A stretch of 64,000 bases of DNA, taken from the NCBI GenBank assembly GCA_902761655.1, contig CACWLD010000007.1:1-64000 (forward strand), given 5' to 3'. Shown here in pieces: positions 11,557 to 21,259 of the stretch (positions are counted from its first letter, which is position 1; the number at the start of each line of letters is the position of its first letter). Source of the stretch: an uncultured Bacteroidia bacterium (GTDB lineage: Bacteria; Bacteroidota; Bacteroidia; Bacteroidales; UBA932). A program made the position numbers and the translations under genes. Below the pieces are notes generated by a model. It was not told where the DNA came from. It searched no databases and saw only the letters and a list, made by a program, of their open reading frames with translations.

Positions 11557-11745
11557 TTACAATGTGTAAATTGCAGTCATCAGATGCTGGAAAACGAAGT
11601 CAATGAGGAAGAGCGCTACTGCAAGAAGGGCTGTGGTGACCATCACCAGGATAGCTGAACTCTGCAGCTTGTCCCAAGTTGGCCACGTAGTCTTCTTAAC
11701 GAGCTCTACGTATGACTCCTTCAGATAGTTAATAAACTTGCTCAT
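11557..11745 (-). CDS. secE: Preprotein translocase subunit SecE
   Basis: Small inner-membrane subunit that clamps SecY; 62 residues with one transmembrane helix (about SSAILVMVTTALLAVALFLI). It begins with the amphipathic FINYLKESYVELVKKTTWPT, in which the KKTTWPT motif is diagnostic of the short bacterial SecE. It is placed between tRNA-Trp and nusG. Confidence 0.95.
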   Translation of the reverse strand: MSKFINYLKESYVELVKKTTWPTWDKLQSSAILVMVTTALLAVALFLIDFVFQHLMTAIYTL

Positions 11746-11831
11746 CTTTACTTTTAATGGACCCCGTTCAATTGGAAGCGCGAATGGAGTCTGTTAAACA
11801 ATTACCAAATCGTAACCTTTGATATATTTTG

Positions 11832-11902
11832 CAGGGGAAGCAGGATTCGAACCCACATCTACGGTTTTGGAGACCGCTGAACTACCCTTGTTCTATTCCC
11901 CT
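11832..11902 (-). tRNA. tRNA-Trp (anticodon CCA)
   Basis: On the minus strand the acceptor AGGGGAA pairs with TTCCCCT, followed by discriminator G. The anticodon loop CTCCAAA gives CCA, and the T arm has GTTCGAATC. The 3' CCA is not encoded. It is embedded between tuf and secE, so it is probably processed from the operon transcript. Confidence 0.95.
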
Positions 11903-11931
11903 AAAAGGAGAGCGGATTTCTCCTGCTCTCC
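11903..11931 (-). terminator. Hairpin between tuf and tRNA-Trp
   Basis: On the minus strand GGAGAGC and GCTCTCC (11907-11913/11925-11931) form a 7-bp stem followed by four T and then at once tRNA-Trp. It could be a weak terminator or a processing/stability hairpin at the tuf 3' end. Confidence 0.5.
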
Positions 11932-11949
11932 CTTGTAAGATATCTTGTA

Positions 11950-13137
11950 TTACTCAAGAATCTTGATTACCTGTCCTGCACCAACGGTACGGCCACCCTC
12001 GCGGATTGCGAAACGGAGACCCTCGTTAAGGGCAACAGGAGTGATGAGGTGAACGTTGATCTCAACATTGTCACCAGGCATAACCATCTCGATTCCCTCA
12101 GGAAGAGAAATCTCTCCGGTAACGTCCAGGGTACGGATGAAGAACTGAGGACGATACTTGTTGTGGAAAGGAGTGTGGCGTCCGCCCTCTTCCTTCTTCA
12201 GAACGTAAATCTGGCCGAGGAAGTGAGTGTGAGGAGTGATTGAACCCGGCTTGGCAACAACCTCACCGCGCTTAACCTCCTTCTTGTCGATACCACGGAG
12301 AAGAAGACCTACGTTGTCTCCAGCCTCTCCCTGGTCGAGGAGCTTGCGGAACATCTCAACACCTGTGCAGACAGACTTCTTAGCCTCATCGTTGAAACCT
12401 ACGATCTCAACAGGGTCGTTAACGTGGATGGTACCGGTCTCGATACGTCCAGTAACAACGGTTCCACGTCCGGTGATGGAGAAGATGTCCTCGATAGGCA
12501 TAAGGAACGGCTTCTCGTTCTCACGAACCGGAAGAGGAATATAGGTATCAACAGCATCCATAAGTTCCATAACCTTCTCTTCCCACTGAGGCTCTCCGTT
12601 GAGGGCGCCAAGTGCAGAACCGCGGATTACAGGAGCGTTGTCACCGTCGAAATCATACTTGTTCAGAAGGTCGCGAACTTCCATCTCAACGAGGTCAAGC
12701 ATTTCCTCATCGTCAACAAGGTCAACCTTGTTAAGGAATACAACCATCTTAGGAACGTTTACCTGCTTTGCAAGAAGCACGTGCTCGTTTGTCTGAGGCA
12801 TAGGACCGTCGGTAGCGGCTACAACAAGGATAGCTCCGTCCATCTGGGCGGCACCAGTTACCATGTTCTTTACGTAGTCAGCGTGACCCGGGCAGTCTAC
12901 GTGTGCGTAGTGACGGGTAGCGGTCTGATACTCAACGTGAGCGGTGTTGATGGTGATACCACGCTCTTTCTCCTCAGGAGCGTTGTCGATCTGGTCGAAA
13001 GATTTGATTTCGCTCAGACCCTTGGCTGCCAGCACCTTGGTGATGGCTGCGGTAAGAGTAGTTTTACCGTGGTCAACGTGGCCGATAGTACCGATGTTGA
13101 CGTGCGGCTTGGTTCTCTGGAAAGTTTCTTTTGCCAT
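11950..13137 (-). CDS. tuf: Elongation factor Tu
   Basis: GTPase that delivers aminoacyl-tRNA to the ribosome; 395 residues from the ATG at 13135-13137 ([20 protein letters not shown]). The frame stays open upstream to a GTG at 13188, but those residues are not EF-Tu sequence and a promoter-like box lies at 13167-13174, so the internal start is preferred. G motifs are [20 protein letters not shown] and NKVDLVDD. The C-terminal barrel ends in [14 protein letters not shown]. It follows a four-tRNA cluster on the same strand. Confidence 0.98.
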   Translation of the reverse strand: MAKETFQRTKPHVNIGTIGHVDHGKTTLTAAITKVLAAKGLSEIKSFDQIDNAPEEKERGITINTAHVEYQTATRHYAHVDCPGHADYVKNMVTGAAQMDGAILVVAATDGPMPQTNEHVLLAKQVNVPKMVVFLNKVDLVDDEEMLDLVEMEVRDLLNKYDFDGDNAPVIRGSALGALNGEPQWEEKVMELMDAVDTYIPLPVRENEKPFLMPIEDIFSITGRGTVVTGRIETGTIHVNDPVEIVGFNDEAKKSVCTGVEMFRKLLDQGEAGDNVGLLLRGIDKKEVKRGEVVAKPGSITPHTHFLGQIYVLKKEEGGRHTPFHNKYRPQFFIRTLDVTGEISLPEGIEMVMPGDNVEINVHLITPVALNEGLRFAIREGGRTVGAGQVIKILE

Positions 13138-13166
13138 AATATTATGAAAATTTAATTGTGTATTTA

Positions 13167-13174
13167 CAAAATTA
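13167..13174 (-). promoter_or_regulatory. Possible tuf promoter -7 box
   Basis: TAATTTTG on the minus strand matches the Bacteroidota TAnnTTTG element and lies 29 bp before the tuf ATG, after the last tRNA. No convincing -33 TTTG is seen at the right distance, so it may be only a secondary promoter. Confidence 0.4.
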
Positions 13175-13197
13175 AACCGGCTTGTCAACCGGCGTCC

Positions 13198-13272
<75 letters not shown>

Positions 13273-13278
13273 TAAAAG

Positions 13279-13353
13279 TGGAGCGGGGTAGGAGAATCGA
13301 ACTCCCATTTCCAGCTTGGAAGGCTGGCATAATAGCCATTATACGAACCCCGC
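13279..13353 (-). tRNA. tRNA-Gly (anticodon TCC)
   Basis: Acceptor GCGGGGT pairs with ACCCCGC, with discriminator T and an encoded CCA. The anticodon loop CTTCCAA gives TCC. It lies 6 bp from tRNA-Thr(GGT). Confidence 0.95.
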
Positions 13354-13381
13354 CTGCAGGAATAATATCCTGGAACGCTTG

Positions 13382-13463
13382 TGGGCAAGGATGGATTCGA
13401 ACCACCGAAGGCATCGCCAGCAGATTTACAGTCTGCCCCATTTGGCCACTCTGGTACTTGCCC
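13382..13463 (-). tRNA. tRNA-Tyr (anticodon GTA)
   Basis: Acceptor GGGCAAG pairs with CTTGCCC. The anticodon loop CTGTAAA gives GTA, and a long variable arm typical of bacterial tRNA-Tyr makes it 82 nt. CCA is not encoded. Confidence 0.95.
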
Positions 13464-13494
13464 GTATATTGTTTAAAATCAAGTCTTTTAAACG

Positions 13495-13568
13495 AGCCGA
13501 TGGAGGGATTCGGACCCCCGACCCCGAGATTACAAATCACGTGCTCTGGCCAACTGAGCTACATCGGC
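13495..13568 (-). tRNA. tRNA-Thr (anticodon TGT)
   Basis: Acceptor GCCGATG pairs with CATCGGC. The anticodon loop TTTGTAA gives TGT. CCA is not encoded, unlike in the second tRNA-Thr. It is first in transcription order, about 37 bp downstream of the consensus promoter at 13605-13635. Confidence 0.95.
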
Positions 13569-13604
13569 AATTATTTCAAAGAATGCCTTCTTTCAAAGGG
13601 AGTG

Positions 13605-13635
13605 CAAAGATAGATATTATTTATTATTATCCAAA
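13605..13635 (-). promoter_or_regulatory. Consensus promoter of the tRNA-tuf-ribosomal-RNA polymerase supercluster
   Basis: On the minus strand TTTG (13632-13635), a spacer of exactly 19 nt and TATCTTTG (13605-13612) match the Bacteroidota primary sigma consensus perfectly. The site lies between the dxs stop and the first tRNA, so it most likely starts the stable-RNA/tuf transcript. Confidence 0.85.
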
Positions 13636-13640
13636 CATTT

Positions 13641-15521
13641 TTATATCTTTTTTGACATATTTTCGCAGGCACAAACTATCCCGGAAACGGAAAGGCCGCA
13701 ATCCATTCTCTGCTGTGCCTGAGTGGCTTGAGGAATGAATTTATCCGGGATGCCCAGTCCTTCTACCGTTATGCCAAGTCCTTTGCCGGCAACCCATTCC
13801 GATACGGCCCCGTACAGGCCTCCCTTTATGGCGCCGTCTTCCACGGTCACTATTCCGCGGCAGTCACGTGACACTTCTTCAAGTATGTCAAGGTCCAGCG
13901 GTTTGAGGTATCTCATATTATATACGGAATACTGCTTTCCGCTTTCCTTCTCTATCTCCTTTGCTGCCTTCAGCGCCAGATAAGCCATAGGCCCCAAAGC
14001 CAGGATGGCTATGCCGGAGCCCTTTGCCAGGCGCTCTCCCTTGCCAACCGGGAGTATTGCAGGATCCGCCTCCTTCCATTCCACGCCTTCTCCCATTCCA
14101 CGGGGGTAGCGTATGATGAAGGGGCCGCTTTCCTGCTGCCAGCCGGTGTACATAGCGCGGCGCAGTTCCAGCTCGTCCGCAGGCGCGGCGATGACTGCGC
14201 CGGGGATGCTGCGGTAGGCGCCCAGGTCGAACGCTCCCTGATGGGTGGCGCCGTCTTCGCCCACAAGCCCGGCCCTGTCAAAGCACAGGACCACGGGGAG
14301 GTGCTGAAGGGCAACGTCGTGGATTATCTGGTCATACGCCCTCTGGCTGAAGGCCGAATAGATGTTGCAGAAAGGCTTCATACCGCCAGCGGCGAGGCCT
14401 GCGCTGAAGGTTACGGCGTGCTCCTCCTCTATTCCCACGTCAAAGAAGCGGTCAGGCATCTCGTGCGCAAGCTGGCTCATTCCGCAGCCCTTTGACATTG
14501 CGGGGGTGATGCCCACTACGCGCGTGTCCCTGCGCGCAAGTTCAGTAATGGTATAGCCGAAGACGTCCTGATAGCGGTCCGCCGGGTGCGGGCTGTGGAT
14601 CCTTTCCCCGGTCTGGGGGTTGAAGCGGCCCGGAGCGTGCCAGGTTGCGGGATCCGCTTCGGCAGGGGCGTAGCCCTTGCCTTTCACCGTGAGGCAATGC
14701 AGCACGCGGGGGCCGTCCAGGGCCTTGAGGCGCTGGAGAGCATCTATCAGCTGGACTATGTCATTTCCGTCCACAGGGCCGAAGTACCTGAATCCCAGGG
14801 CTTCGAACAGGTCTCCTCCGCTGCGTTTCACTGCAAGCGACTTGGCGGAGATCACAAACCTCTGCAGCTTGGTCCTGACCTTGCCTTCTCCCATCGAGTC
14901 CCATACCTGTTTCTTAATTTTATTATAAGTAGGGCTGGTGGTGAGGCTCAGCAGATGGTTGTGCAGGGCACCCTTGTCCTTCTCTATGGACTGGTTGTTG
15001 TCGTTGAGCAGTATTAGCAGGTCCGCCTTGGAGGCGCCCGCATTGTTGATGCCTTCAAAGGCAAGCCCGCCGGTGAGGGCGCCGTCGCCTATCATAGCCA
15101 GCACCTTGTGCCTGTGGCCCTGCATCTTGGCGGCCTCCGCCAGGCCCAGCGCCGCGGATATGGATGTGGAAGAGTGCCCGGTGCCAAAACTGTCGTAAGG
15201 GCTCTCGTCCCTGTTGGGGAAGCCGCTTATGCCGTCCTTGGTACGGTTGCCCAGGAACGCCTCGCGGCGTCCTGTGATTATCTTGTGCGCGTATGCCTGA
15301 TGTCCCACGTCAAAGACAATCTTGTCTTCAGGCGTGTCAAAGACATAGTGGCTGGCCACAATCATTTCCACGGTGCCCAGGCTGGATGCCAGATGTCCCG
15401 GATTTCGGGAGCAGCAGTCCACCATATAGGCCCGTATCTCCGAGCAGAGCTTTGGAAGCTCTTCAATGCTCAGTTTACGGATGTCCGCGGGGGAGTTTAT
15501 CTTGTCTAGAAGGTCATACAT
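13641..15521 (-). CDS. dxs: 1-deoxy-D-xylulose-5-phosphate synthase
   Basis: First enzyme of the methylerythritol-phosphate isoprenoid pathway: thiamine-diphosphate-dependent condensation of pyruvate and glyceraldehyde 3-phosphate, in the cytosol. Length is 626 residues, normal. The ThDP motif GDGALTGG is at 145-152. The N-terminal HLASSLG and DVGHQAYAHK segments and the central GLVGEDGATHQGAFD of the pyrimidine-binding domain are present. It is the last gene of a minus-strand run starting at lysS, only 3 bp after an MFS carrier. Its association with transporters looks like operon packing rather than a pathway link. Confidence 0.97.
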   Translation of the reverse strand: MYDLLDKINSPADIRKLSIEELPKLCSEIRAYMVDCCSRNPGHLASSLGTVEMIVASHYVFDTPEDKIVFDVGHQAYAHKIITGRREAFLGNRTKDGISGFPNRDESPYDSFGTGHSSTSISAALGLAEAAKMQGHRHKVLAMIGDGALTGGLAFEGINNAGASKADLLILLNDNNQSIEKDKGALHNHLLSLTTSPTYNKIKKQVWDSMGEGKVRTKLQRFVISAKSLAVKRSGGDLFEALGFRYFGPVDGNDIVQLIDALQRLKALDGPRVLHCLTVKGKGYAPAEADPATWHAPGRFNPQTGERIHSPHPADRYQDVFGYTITELARRDTRVVGITPAMSKGCGMSQLAHEMPDRFFDVGIEEEHAVTFSAGLAAGGMKPFCNIYSAFSQRAYDQIIHDVALQHLPVVLCFDRAGLVGEDGATHQGAFDLGAYRSIPGAVIAAPADELELRRAMYTGWQQESGPFIIRYPRGMGEGVEWKEADPAILPVGKGERLAKGSGIAILALGPMAYLALKAAKEIEKESGKQYSVYNMRYLKPLDLDILEEVSRDCRGIVTVEDGAIKGGLYGAVSEWVAGKGLGITVEGLGIPDKFIPQATQAQQRMDCGLSVSGIVCACENMSKKI

Positions 15522-15524
15522 CTG

Positions 15525-16862
15525 CTATTGTTTTTTGCTTGGGGCGTCCAGGCCAAGCTCAGGCTTGGAGGCCGATGAGCGCCTGAACATAGCGGCAACC
15601 AGAATTGCTGCAATTCCCAGGCCTATGAAGATGAATTCTGCGTGCACGGCGGCCTCCACACCTTCGCGTGCCTTGAAAATGCGGCCCACGAACACCGGGA
15701 CAAGCAGCATTCCCATATTCTGGAACCAGTATATGAGGGAATACGCCGTGCCCAGGTTCCTGTCGGGGACAATCTTGGGTACGCTTGGCCACATTGCCGA
15801 AGGCACCAGGGAATAGCCTACGCCCAGTATGGCTATCGAGAAATAACCCCAGAAAGGCACTCCCTGCGGGGCGAAGCACAGCAGCAGATGCGCGATGAGC
15901 ACCAGCGCTGAGCCTATTATCATCCAAAGGGTACCCTTTCCCACCTTGTCCACCAGCGCTCCAAAGAGCGGGGTGAAGATTACGGTGAAGAACGGGATCA
16001 TCGTTATCACCCATTTGGCGTTGTCTATGTCCATCCCAAAGCGCGGGATCACTATAGAGGTGCCGAATTTCTTGAACGATATGATGCAGCAGTAGAAGAA
16101 CACGCAAAGCAGCGAGATCATTATGAACCTGGGGTTGGTGAACAGCTTGCCAAGGTCTGACCATCTGAACTTGTCCTGGTCCTTGACCTCTCCGCGTCCG
16201 CTTGCGATGCCCGCTTCCTTGTCAAAGCGTGCGTCCATTGCCACGAAGATGCCCCAGAGTATGACGCCCAGCATAATGAGGCCCAGGCCAACCAGGGCGG
16301 GGCGGGAAGTGTCCGCAAGGGACAGGCGCCCGCCGCCCTTCACCAGCATAGGGCTCAGGATGAACGCCGTGGCTGTTCCCAGCCTGGCGAAGGCAACCTG
16401 CGCTCCCATTGCAAAGGCAACGTTCCTGCCCTTGAACCATTTGGCAATGCTGCGCGTCACGGCAACGCCCGCAATCTCGCTTCCAAGGCCGAATATCATA
16501 CATCCGGCGTAAGCGATGGCCAGCGAAGCCTTTGGCTGAAGCCCGGATATGAGCGCGCCGTACACTATGGCGGCTCCCAGGGCCATCAGGCCAACGAATA
16601 CGGAGCCTATGATGCGCACCCCGAATATGTCAAGCAGGATTCCGCATATGATCAGGCCTCCGCATACGCAAAGGAAGCTGTAGCCTCCAGCGTAGAAGCC
16701 GTAGTCCGCGCTGTCCCATCCCAGTTCCAGCAGCTGTGGCTGCTGGAAGATCTGCGAGAGGGTGGAGAACATATCGTCAAAGAAGTACGACGCGAACATT
16801 GGCACCATCAGGCACACCAGGGCTATCCAGCAGGCGTTTTTTGCGAGTTTCTTTGCCGCCAT
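15525..16862 (-). CDS. MFS transporter (MFSD1-like), paralogue 1
   Basis: Inner-membrane major facilitator carrier of 445 residues with about 12 hydrophobic helices and a cytoplasmic loop near VKDQDKFRWSDLGKL. The late segment SAMWPSVPKIVPDRNLGTAY, then SLIYWFQNMGM, resembles the signature of MFSD1-type and related carriers. Some relatives export dipeptides, so a peptide-like substrate is possible, but the substrate cannot be read from sequence. It is paralogous to the gene 4 bp upstream; both share WPSVPK, GTAY-L and the QN-G motif. It ends just before dxs. Confidence 0.8.
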   Translation of the reverse strand: MAAKKLAKNACWIALVCLMVPMFASYFFDDMFSTLSQIFQQPQLLELGWDSADYGFYAGGYSFLCVCGGLIICGILLDIFGVRIIGSVFVGLMALGAAIVYGALISGLQPKASLAIAYAGCMIFGLGSEIAGVAVTRSIAKWFKGRNVAFAMGAQVAFARLGTATAFILSPMLVKGGGRLSLADTSRPALVGLGLIMLGVILWGIFVAMDARFDKEAGIASGRGEVKDQDKFRWSDLGKLFTNPRFIMISLLCVFFYCCIISFKKFGTSIVIPRFGMDIDNAKWVITMIPFFTVIFTPLFGALVDKVGKGTLWMIIGSALVLIAHLLLCFAPQGVPFWGYFSIAILGVGYSLVPSAMWPSVPKIVPDRNLGTAYSLIYWFQNMGMLLVPVFVGRIFKAREGVEAAVHAEFIFIGLGIAAILVAAMFRRSSASKPELGLDAPSKKQ

Positions 16863-16866
16863 TGCG

Positions 16867-18498
16867 TTATTCTGCTATGTTGGGTTCTTCCAGTCCAAGG
16901 TGTTTCTTCTTGTCCACCACCTTAAGGTATGCTCCAATGAGCATCGAGGCAACGCCAAGGCAGGCAAGCATAACAAGCGCCCAGGTATAGTTGAGCTGGT
17001 CCGGAGGGGTTCCGGGAGCGTTGGTGCTTGTGAGCACGTTTCCAATGAGGATGGGGAACAGCCACAGGCCGATGTTCTGGATCCAGAATATAAGTGCGTA
17101 GGCAGAGCCTATGATCTTCTCGTCAACAAGCTTTGGAACGCTTGGCCACAGGGCTGCGGGAACAAGGGAGAAGCTGGCGCCAAGCACCAGTATGGTGGCG
17201 TAAGCCACTACGGTGCCGCCCACAGCGCTGCCCTTGAAGAGAGGCAGGATGAACGCGAAGGTCAGGTGGCAGGCAACCAGCAGGATTGAGCCAATGAGCA
17301 GCATTGAAGCCGCCTTGCCCTTGTGGTCCACATAGTTGCCCAGGATTGGCGTGATAGCCACCGCAAGGAGCGGGAATACTGCAAAGATGGTCTCGGCGGT
17401 GCCGCGCTTGAATCCCATAACGCAGTAAACTATCAAAGCCACAACCGCGATTGCCATAAGGCCGTATTTCAGGCCCTTGTTGTTCTTGATGAAGTTGCTT
17501 GAGAATGAGCATACTGCCACAACCAGCATTATTATGTACTGGATGATGGTGACGGCCTCACCTGCCCAGAATGAACCGGCTGCGGGCTCGGTAAGCGTCA
17601 GGTTGCACTGCAGCATATTCACCGCATATTTCTGGAACGGGAATATGGCGGAGTAATACAGGACGCAGAGCAGGGCCACAAGCCAGAAACCAAGGCTTGA
17701 AAGGATCTTGCCTATGTCTTTTACCTTGAACGGATCGTCTTTCTCCTCCGCCTCGCCTGTCTGGCTGTCAAGCTTGCGGTCCATAAAGTAGTATACGATG
17801 AACATTATGAGCGCTATCATCATAAGCACTACTCCAAATGCCACTGAACGGCTTACCTCTATGCTTCCGCCAAGCTTTGCAAAATAGGGGGAGAAGATCA
17901 TACAGGTGGCCACTCCAAGGCGTGCAAGGGCCATTTCCGAGCCCATTGCCAGGGCGGTCTCCCTGCCTTTGAACCACTTGACTATACCGCGGCTCACCGT
18001 GATTCCGGCCATCTCGCATCCGCATCCGAATATCATAAAGCCTATTGCAGCCAGTTTGGCGGAAGCGGGCATTCCGTGGTAGAAAGGCAGAACGTCGTCT
18101 ATGAATCCTACGCCGGTGTGCCAGTTGAGGTTGTTAGTGAACCAGGTCTCAAGGCCGCTGCCAATGAAGGACTTGCTTATTGCGAACCATTTGATTGATG
18201 CTCCTACCAGCATCACCGCTCCTGAAAGGATGGCCGTGAAGCGGACGCCCATCTTGTCCAGGATGATACCTGCAAATATCAGGAAGAAGACGAATACGTT
18301 GAGGAACGTCTCAGAGCCTTCCATTGTTCCGAAGGCCTTGGAATCCCAACCGCGAGTGGACTCCATCAGGTCCTTGATAGGAGAGAGGATGTCCATAAAG
18401 ATGTATGCGCAGAACATTGCCAGCGCAAGCAGCAGCAAGGCGGTCCAGCGCATTGCCGCGGAATCTCTCAGGGTTGTCTTTTTAATTGTGTCGGTCAT
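16867..18498 (-). CDS. MFS transporter (MFSD1-like), paralogue 2
   Basis: Major facilitator carrier of 543 residues, about 100 longer than its neighbour because of larger periplasmic or loop inserts (for example around SFIGSGLETWFTNNLNWHTG and QCNLTLTEPAAGSF). It shares the order of helices and the late motif AALWPSVPKLVDEKIIGSAY followed by LIFWIQNIGLW with the downstream gene, so the two arose by duplication. Retention of both suggests divergent substrates or a heteromeric pair; neither is shown by the sequence. It is 18 bp after the YfcC-type gene. Confidence 0.8.
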   Translation of the reverse strand: MTDTIKKTTLRDSAAMRWTALLLLALAMFCAYIFMDILSPIKDLMESTRGWDSKAFGTMEGSETFLNVFVFFLIFAGIILDKMGVRFTAILSGAVMLVGASIKWFAISKSFIGSGLETWFTNNLNWHTGVGFIDDVLPFYHGMPASAKLAAIGFMIFGCGCEMAGITVSRGIVKWFKGRETALAMGSEMALARLGVATCMIFSPYFAKLGGSIEVSRSVAFGVVLMMIALIMFIVYYFMDRKLDSQTGEAEEKDDPFKVKDIGKILSSLGFWLVALLCVLYYSAIFPFQKYAVNMLQCNLTLTEPAAGSFWAGEAVTIIQYIIMLVVAVCSFSSNFIKNNKGLKYGLMAIAVVALIVYCVMGFKRGTAETIFAVFPLLAVAITPILGNYVDHKGKAASMLLIGSILLVACHLTFAFILPLFKGSAVGGTVVAYATILVLGASFSLVPAALWPSVPKLVDEKIIGSAYALIFWIQNIGLWLFPILIGNVLTSTNAPGTPPDQLNYTWALVMLACLGVASMLIGAYLKVVDKKKHLGLEEPNIAE

Positions 18499-18516
18499 AA
18501 TGTTATAGTTTTATAT

Positions 18517-19851
18517 TCAGAATCCTTTGATTTGGAAAAGCACGGTGGGGAGCAGCAGCAGGAAACCCAGCGCGATGAGCGCCAGGACGGGTTTCCATAC
18601 GCGGCGAGCCCAGTCCGAATAATCCACCCTTGCCATTGCCAGGGCGGCTATGAGCACTCCGGAAGTGGGGGTGACCATATTCGTGAAGCCGTCTCCGAAC
18701 TGGAAGGCCAGCACCATTGACTGGCGGCTAAGGCCAATCAGGTCGCTGAGCGGGGCCATTACCGGAATTGTTATGGCGGCCTTTGCCGTAGCGCTTGGTA
18801 TAAGCAGGTTTATGAGTGTCTGGACCCCGTACATCATTGCCAGCGAAGCAGTCTTGGAACTGCCTTCCAGGGAAGTCTGCAGGGAGTGAAGGATTGTGTC
18901 CAGCACGTGCCCGTCCTGCAGGATGATTATGATGCCCGATGCCAGGCCCACCACCATAGCAGCTCCAAAGATATCCTTGGCTCCCGCCAGGAATTCATTG
19001 GCGATGCGGTTTGCGCTGAAGCCGCCGGCAATGCCGCACAGGATGCCCATTGCCAGGAACAGGGCGGAGATTTCCGCTATGTACCAGTGGAAGGCGACGG
19101 TCCCCACTATGAGGGCCACAATGCTGGCCGCAAGTATGCCAAGCACTATCCAGTGGCGCGCGTGGCCGCCGTCCGAGGCGCTTTGCGCCGGGGCGGATTG
19201 CGCCTGCGGCGCCTCCTTCTTTATACGCGATGCATAAATGAGCGTGAACGCAATGAACAGCCCGGTGAGAAGCGCCCAGCAGAATATCCTGTAGCCCATT
19301 CCGGAGAACATTGGCAGGTCTGACATCTCCTGTGCTATACCCACCGTGAACGGATTCAGGAACGCGCTGGAAAAGCCGATGTTGGAAGCCACGTACACGA
19401 TCATCAGCCCCACTATGGCGTTGTATCCCATTGATATTGTCAGGGGTACGACCAGCCCCACGAACGGGATGGTCTCCTCGCTCATTCCAAATATGGCTCC
19501 GCCGGCGGAGAACAGCAGGGCTATGAGCGCAAGGACGGCCTTGTCATAGCGGCCGGCCTTGCTAATGAAACGCCTGATGCCAAAGTCCGCGGCTCCGGTG
19601 GCGTTCAGTATCCAGAACGCCCCTCCCACTATCAGAATGAACACTATTATCCCCGCCTGCTTGACGAATCCGTTGTACAGCGCGGAGAACACCTGCCAGG
19701 TCTGGGGGGCGGAATCCGCCTGGACAAAGACGGGATTGCCGTCGCTCCCGGTCACGTACTGACCTCCCGGCAGCAGCCAGGTGACTGCAGCGCACAAGAT
19801 TATCAGCCCGAAGAGGATGATATATGTGTTGGGGAAGGCCCGGGTTTTCAT
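18517..19851 (-). CDS. YfcC/DcuC-type anaerobic carrier
   Basis: Integral membrane protein of 444 residues with roughly 12 hydrophobic segments. It belongs to the YfcC-like branch of the C4-dicarboxylate/arginine-ornithine carriers. Typical segments are FGMSEETIPFVGLVVPLTISMGYN, NPFTVGIAQEMSDLP and the C-terminal FQFGDGFTNMVTPTSGVLIA. Family members move dicarboxylates, amino acids or basic amino acids in exchange; the substrate here is not determined. It lies 22 bp downstream of ssb. Confidence 0.8.
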   Translation of the reverse strand: MKTRAFPNTYIILFGLIILCAAVTWLLPGGQYVTGSDGNPVFVQADSAPQTWQVFSALYNGFVKQAGIIVFILIVGGAFWILNATGAADFGIRRFISKAGRYDKAVLALIALLFSAGGAIFGMSEETIPFVGLVVPLTISMGYNAIVGLMIVYVASNIGFSSAFLNPFTVGIAQEMSDLPMFSGMGYRIFCWALLTGLFIAFTLIYASRIKKEAPQAQSAPAQSASDGGHARHWIVLGILAASIVALIVGTVAFHWYIAEISALFLAMGILCGIAGGFSANRIANEFLAGAKDIFGAAMVVGLASGIIIILQDGHVLDTILHSLQTSLEGSSKTASLAMMYGVQTLINLLIPSATAKAAITIPVMAPLSDLIGLSRQSMVLAFQFGDGFTNMVTPTSGVLIAALAMARVDYSDWARRVWKPVLALIALGFLLLLPTVLFQIKGF

Positions 19852-19873
19852 ACACGCGTGCTTTGGACGCGGC

Positions 19874-20422
19874 CTAGAACGGGAGATCGTCTGAAGAGTC
19901 GATTCCCAGGTCTATAGGGGCCTGCGGAGCCGGTGCGGCGGGAGCCGCGGGGGCTGCAGGCGCTGCCGGACGCGGCTGCTGCTGCCAGCCGCCCTGAGGG
20001 TATCCGCCCTGCTGGTATCCGCCTTGCGGATAACCGCCCTGGGCGGGAGCCGGGGAGGTGAAGGTGTTGTCGCCCTGGGCTCCGGGGTTGTCGCTCCTGC
20101 GGCCAAGGAGCTGCAGGGTGTCCACGTTTATCTCAGTGCGGGCGTGCTGCGCACCCTGCTGGTCTGTCCAGGTACGGGTGCGGAGGCGTCCTTCAACGTA
20201 AATTTGCGTGCCTTTGCGGATGAACCTTTCTGCAACGTCGGCAGACTGTCTCCAGGCAACTATGCTGTGCCATTCAGTATTCTCGCGGGTCTCTCCGCTG
20301 CGGTCTTTGAATCTCTCCGTGGTAGCCAGGCGGAATGTGGCCACCTTTGTGTTTCCATCAAGGTAACGTACTTCAGGGTCTGTACCAACGTTACCGATCA
20401 GCATTACTTTGTTCAGTGACAT
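19874..20422 (-). CDS. ssb: Single-stranded DNA-binding protein
   Basis: Binds ssDNA during replication, repair and recombination; 182 residues. The OB fold begins MSLNKVMLIGNVGTDPEVRY and contains EWHSIVAW and GTQIYVEGRLRTRTW. A Gly/Gln/Pro-rich linker with repeated GGYPQ/GGYQQ units precedes a Pro-Ala run and the acidic tip SSDDLPF, which docks partner proteins. It sits between two translation-related genes and the carriers, about 57 bp after the SPOUT gene. Confidence 0.97.
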   Translation of the reverse strand: MSLNKVMLIGNVGTDPEVRYLDGNTKVATFRLATTERFKDRSGETRENTEWHSIVAWRQSADVAERFIRKGTQIYVEGRLRTRTWTDQQGAQHARTEINVDTLQLLGRRSDNPGAQGDNTFTSPAPAQGGYPQGGYQQGGYPQGGWQQQPRPAAPAAPAAPAAPAPQAPIDLGIDSSDDLPF

Positions 20423-20479
20423 ATCAGTGTGTTTTAATAGATTACGTTAAAAAAGCCTTACAAGTTAAGAAAAAATCCG

Positions 20480-21259
20480 CTAATTGCGCTGGCGGACGGC
20501 TTCAAAAAGGAGGATGGCGGCTGAAACGGACGCATTGAGGGAATCCATACTGCCAAGCATTGGAATGCGGATGTGGGCGTCAGCGGCTTCGCGCCAGATG
20601 TTGCTCAGACCGGTGGCTTCTGAACCCACCACAATGGCGGTGCCCCCGGTCATAGGGGTGTCATAGTACAGGTGGGAGTCCTGGAGTTGCGCCGTGAGTA
20701 TGCGCACGCCGCGTTCCTTGAGCCAGGCGGCGGCTTCTGCTGAGCCGGCGCAGGCCACCGGAACGGTGAACACCGCACCCAGGCTGGAGCGTATCAGATT
20801 GGGGTTGTAAAGGTCCGTGAGGGGGTCGCAGATTATGACGGCGGAGGCCCCGGCGGCGTCGGCGCTGCGGAGCACAGCGCCCAGGTTCCCGGGCTTCTCC
20901 ACTCCTTCCAGCACCATTACCAGCGGGTTCTCCCCAAGCCTGAGGTCCGCAAGGCCGGGTGCGCTTCCGCGCATCACCGCCAGCAGGCCCTCAGTGCCCT
21001 CGCGCAGCGCCATCCTGGCGTATACGGCGGGGGAGACCTCTATGGTCATCTCCGCATCGTAGCCGGACGGGTCTCCTCCCGCCTGCGGGCAGAAGAACAG
21101 CGTCCTTGCCTTGAAACCGGCCTCAAGGGCGTGCCCTATTTCCCGGCGTCCCTCCACAATAAAAAGGGATTTCTCCCGCCTGAGGGAAGATTTTTCCCTG
21201 AGCGAGAGAAGCTCCTTTACCTTAGGATTCTGCGCCGATGAAATAACCTCAAACGTCAT
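20480..21259 (-). CDS. TrmH/SpoU-family RNA 2'-O-methyltransferase
   Basis: SPOUT-fold, S-adenosylmethionine-dependent methyltransferase acting on tRNA or rRNA ribose; 259 residues. An N-terminal substrate-binding domain starts at [18 protein letters not shown]. The knot follows: motif 1 [21 protein letters not shown], motif 2 [15 protein letters not shown] and motif 3 [20 protein letters not shown]. The target nucleotide is not predictable. Its first 11 bp overlap the end of lysS, implying coupled translation. Confidence 0.9.
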   Translation of the reverse strand: MTFEVISSAQNPKVKELLSLREKSSLRREKSLFIVEGRREIGHALEAGFKARTLFFCPQAGGDPSGYDAEMTIEVSPAVYARMALREGTEGLLAVMRGSAPGLADLRLGENPLVMVLEGVEKPGNLGAVLRSADAAGASAVIICDPLTDLYNPNLIRSSLGAVFTVPVACAGSAEAAAWLKERGVRILTAQLQDSHLYYDTPMTGGTAIVVGSEATGLSNIWREAADAHIRIPMLGSMDSLNASVSAAILLFEAVRQRN

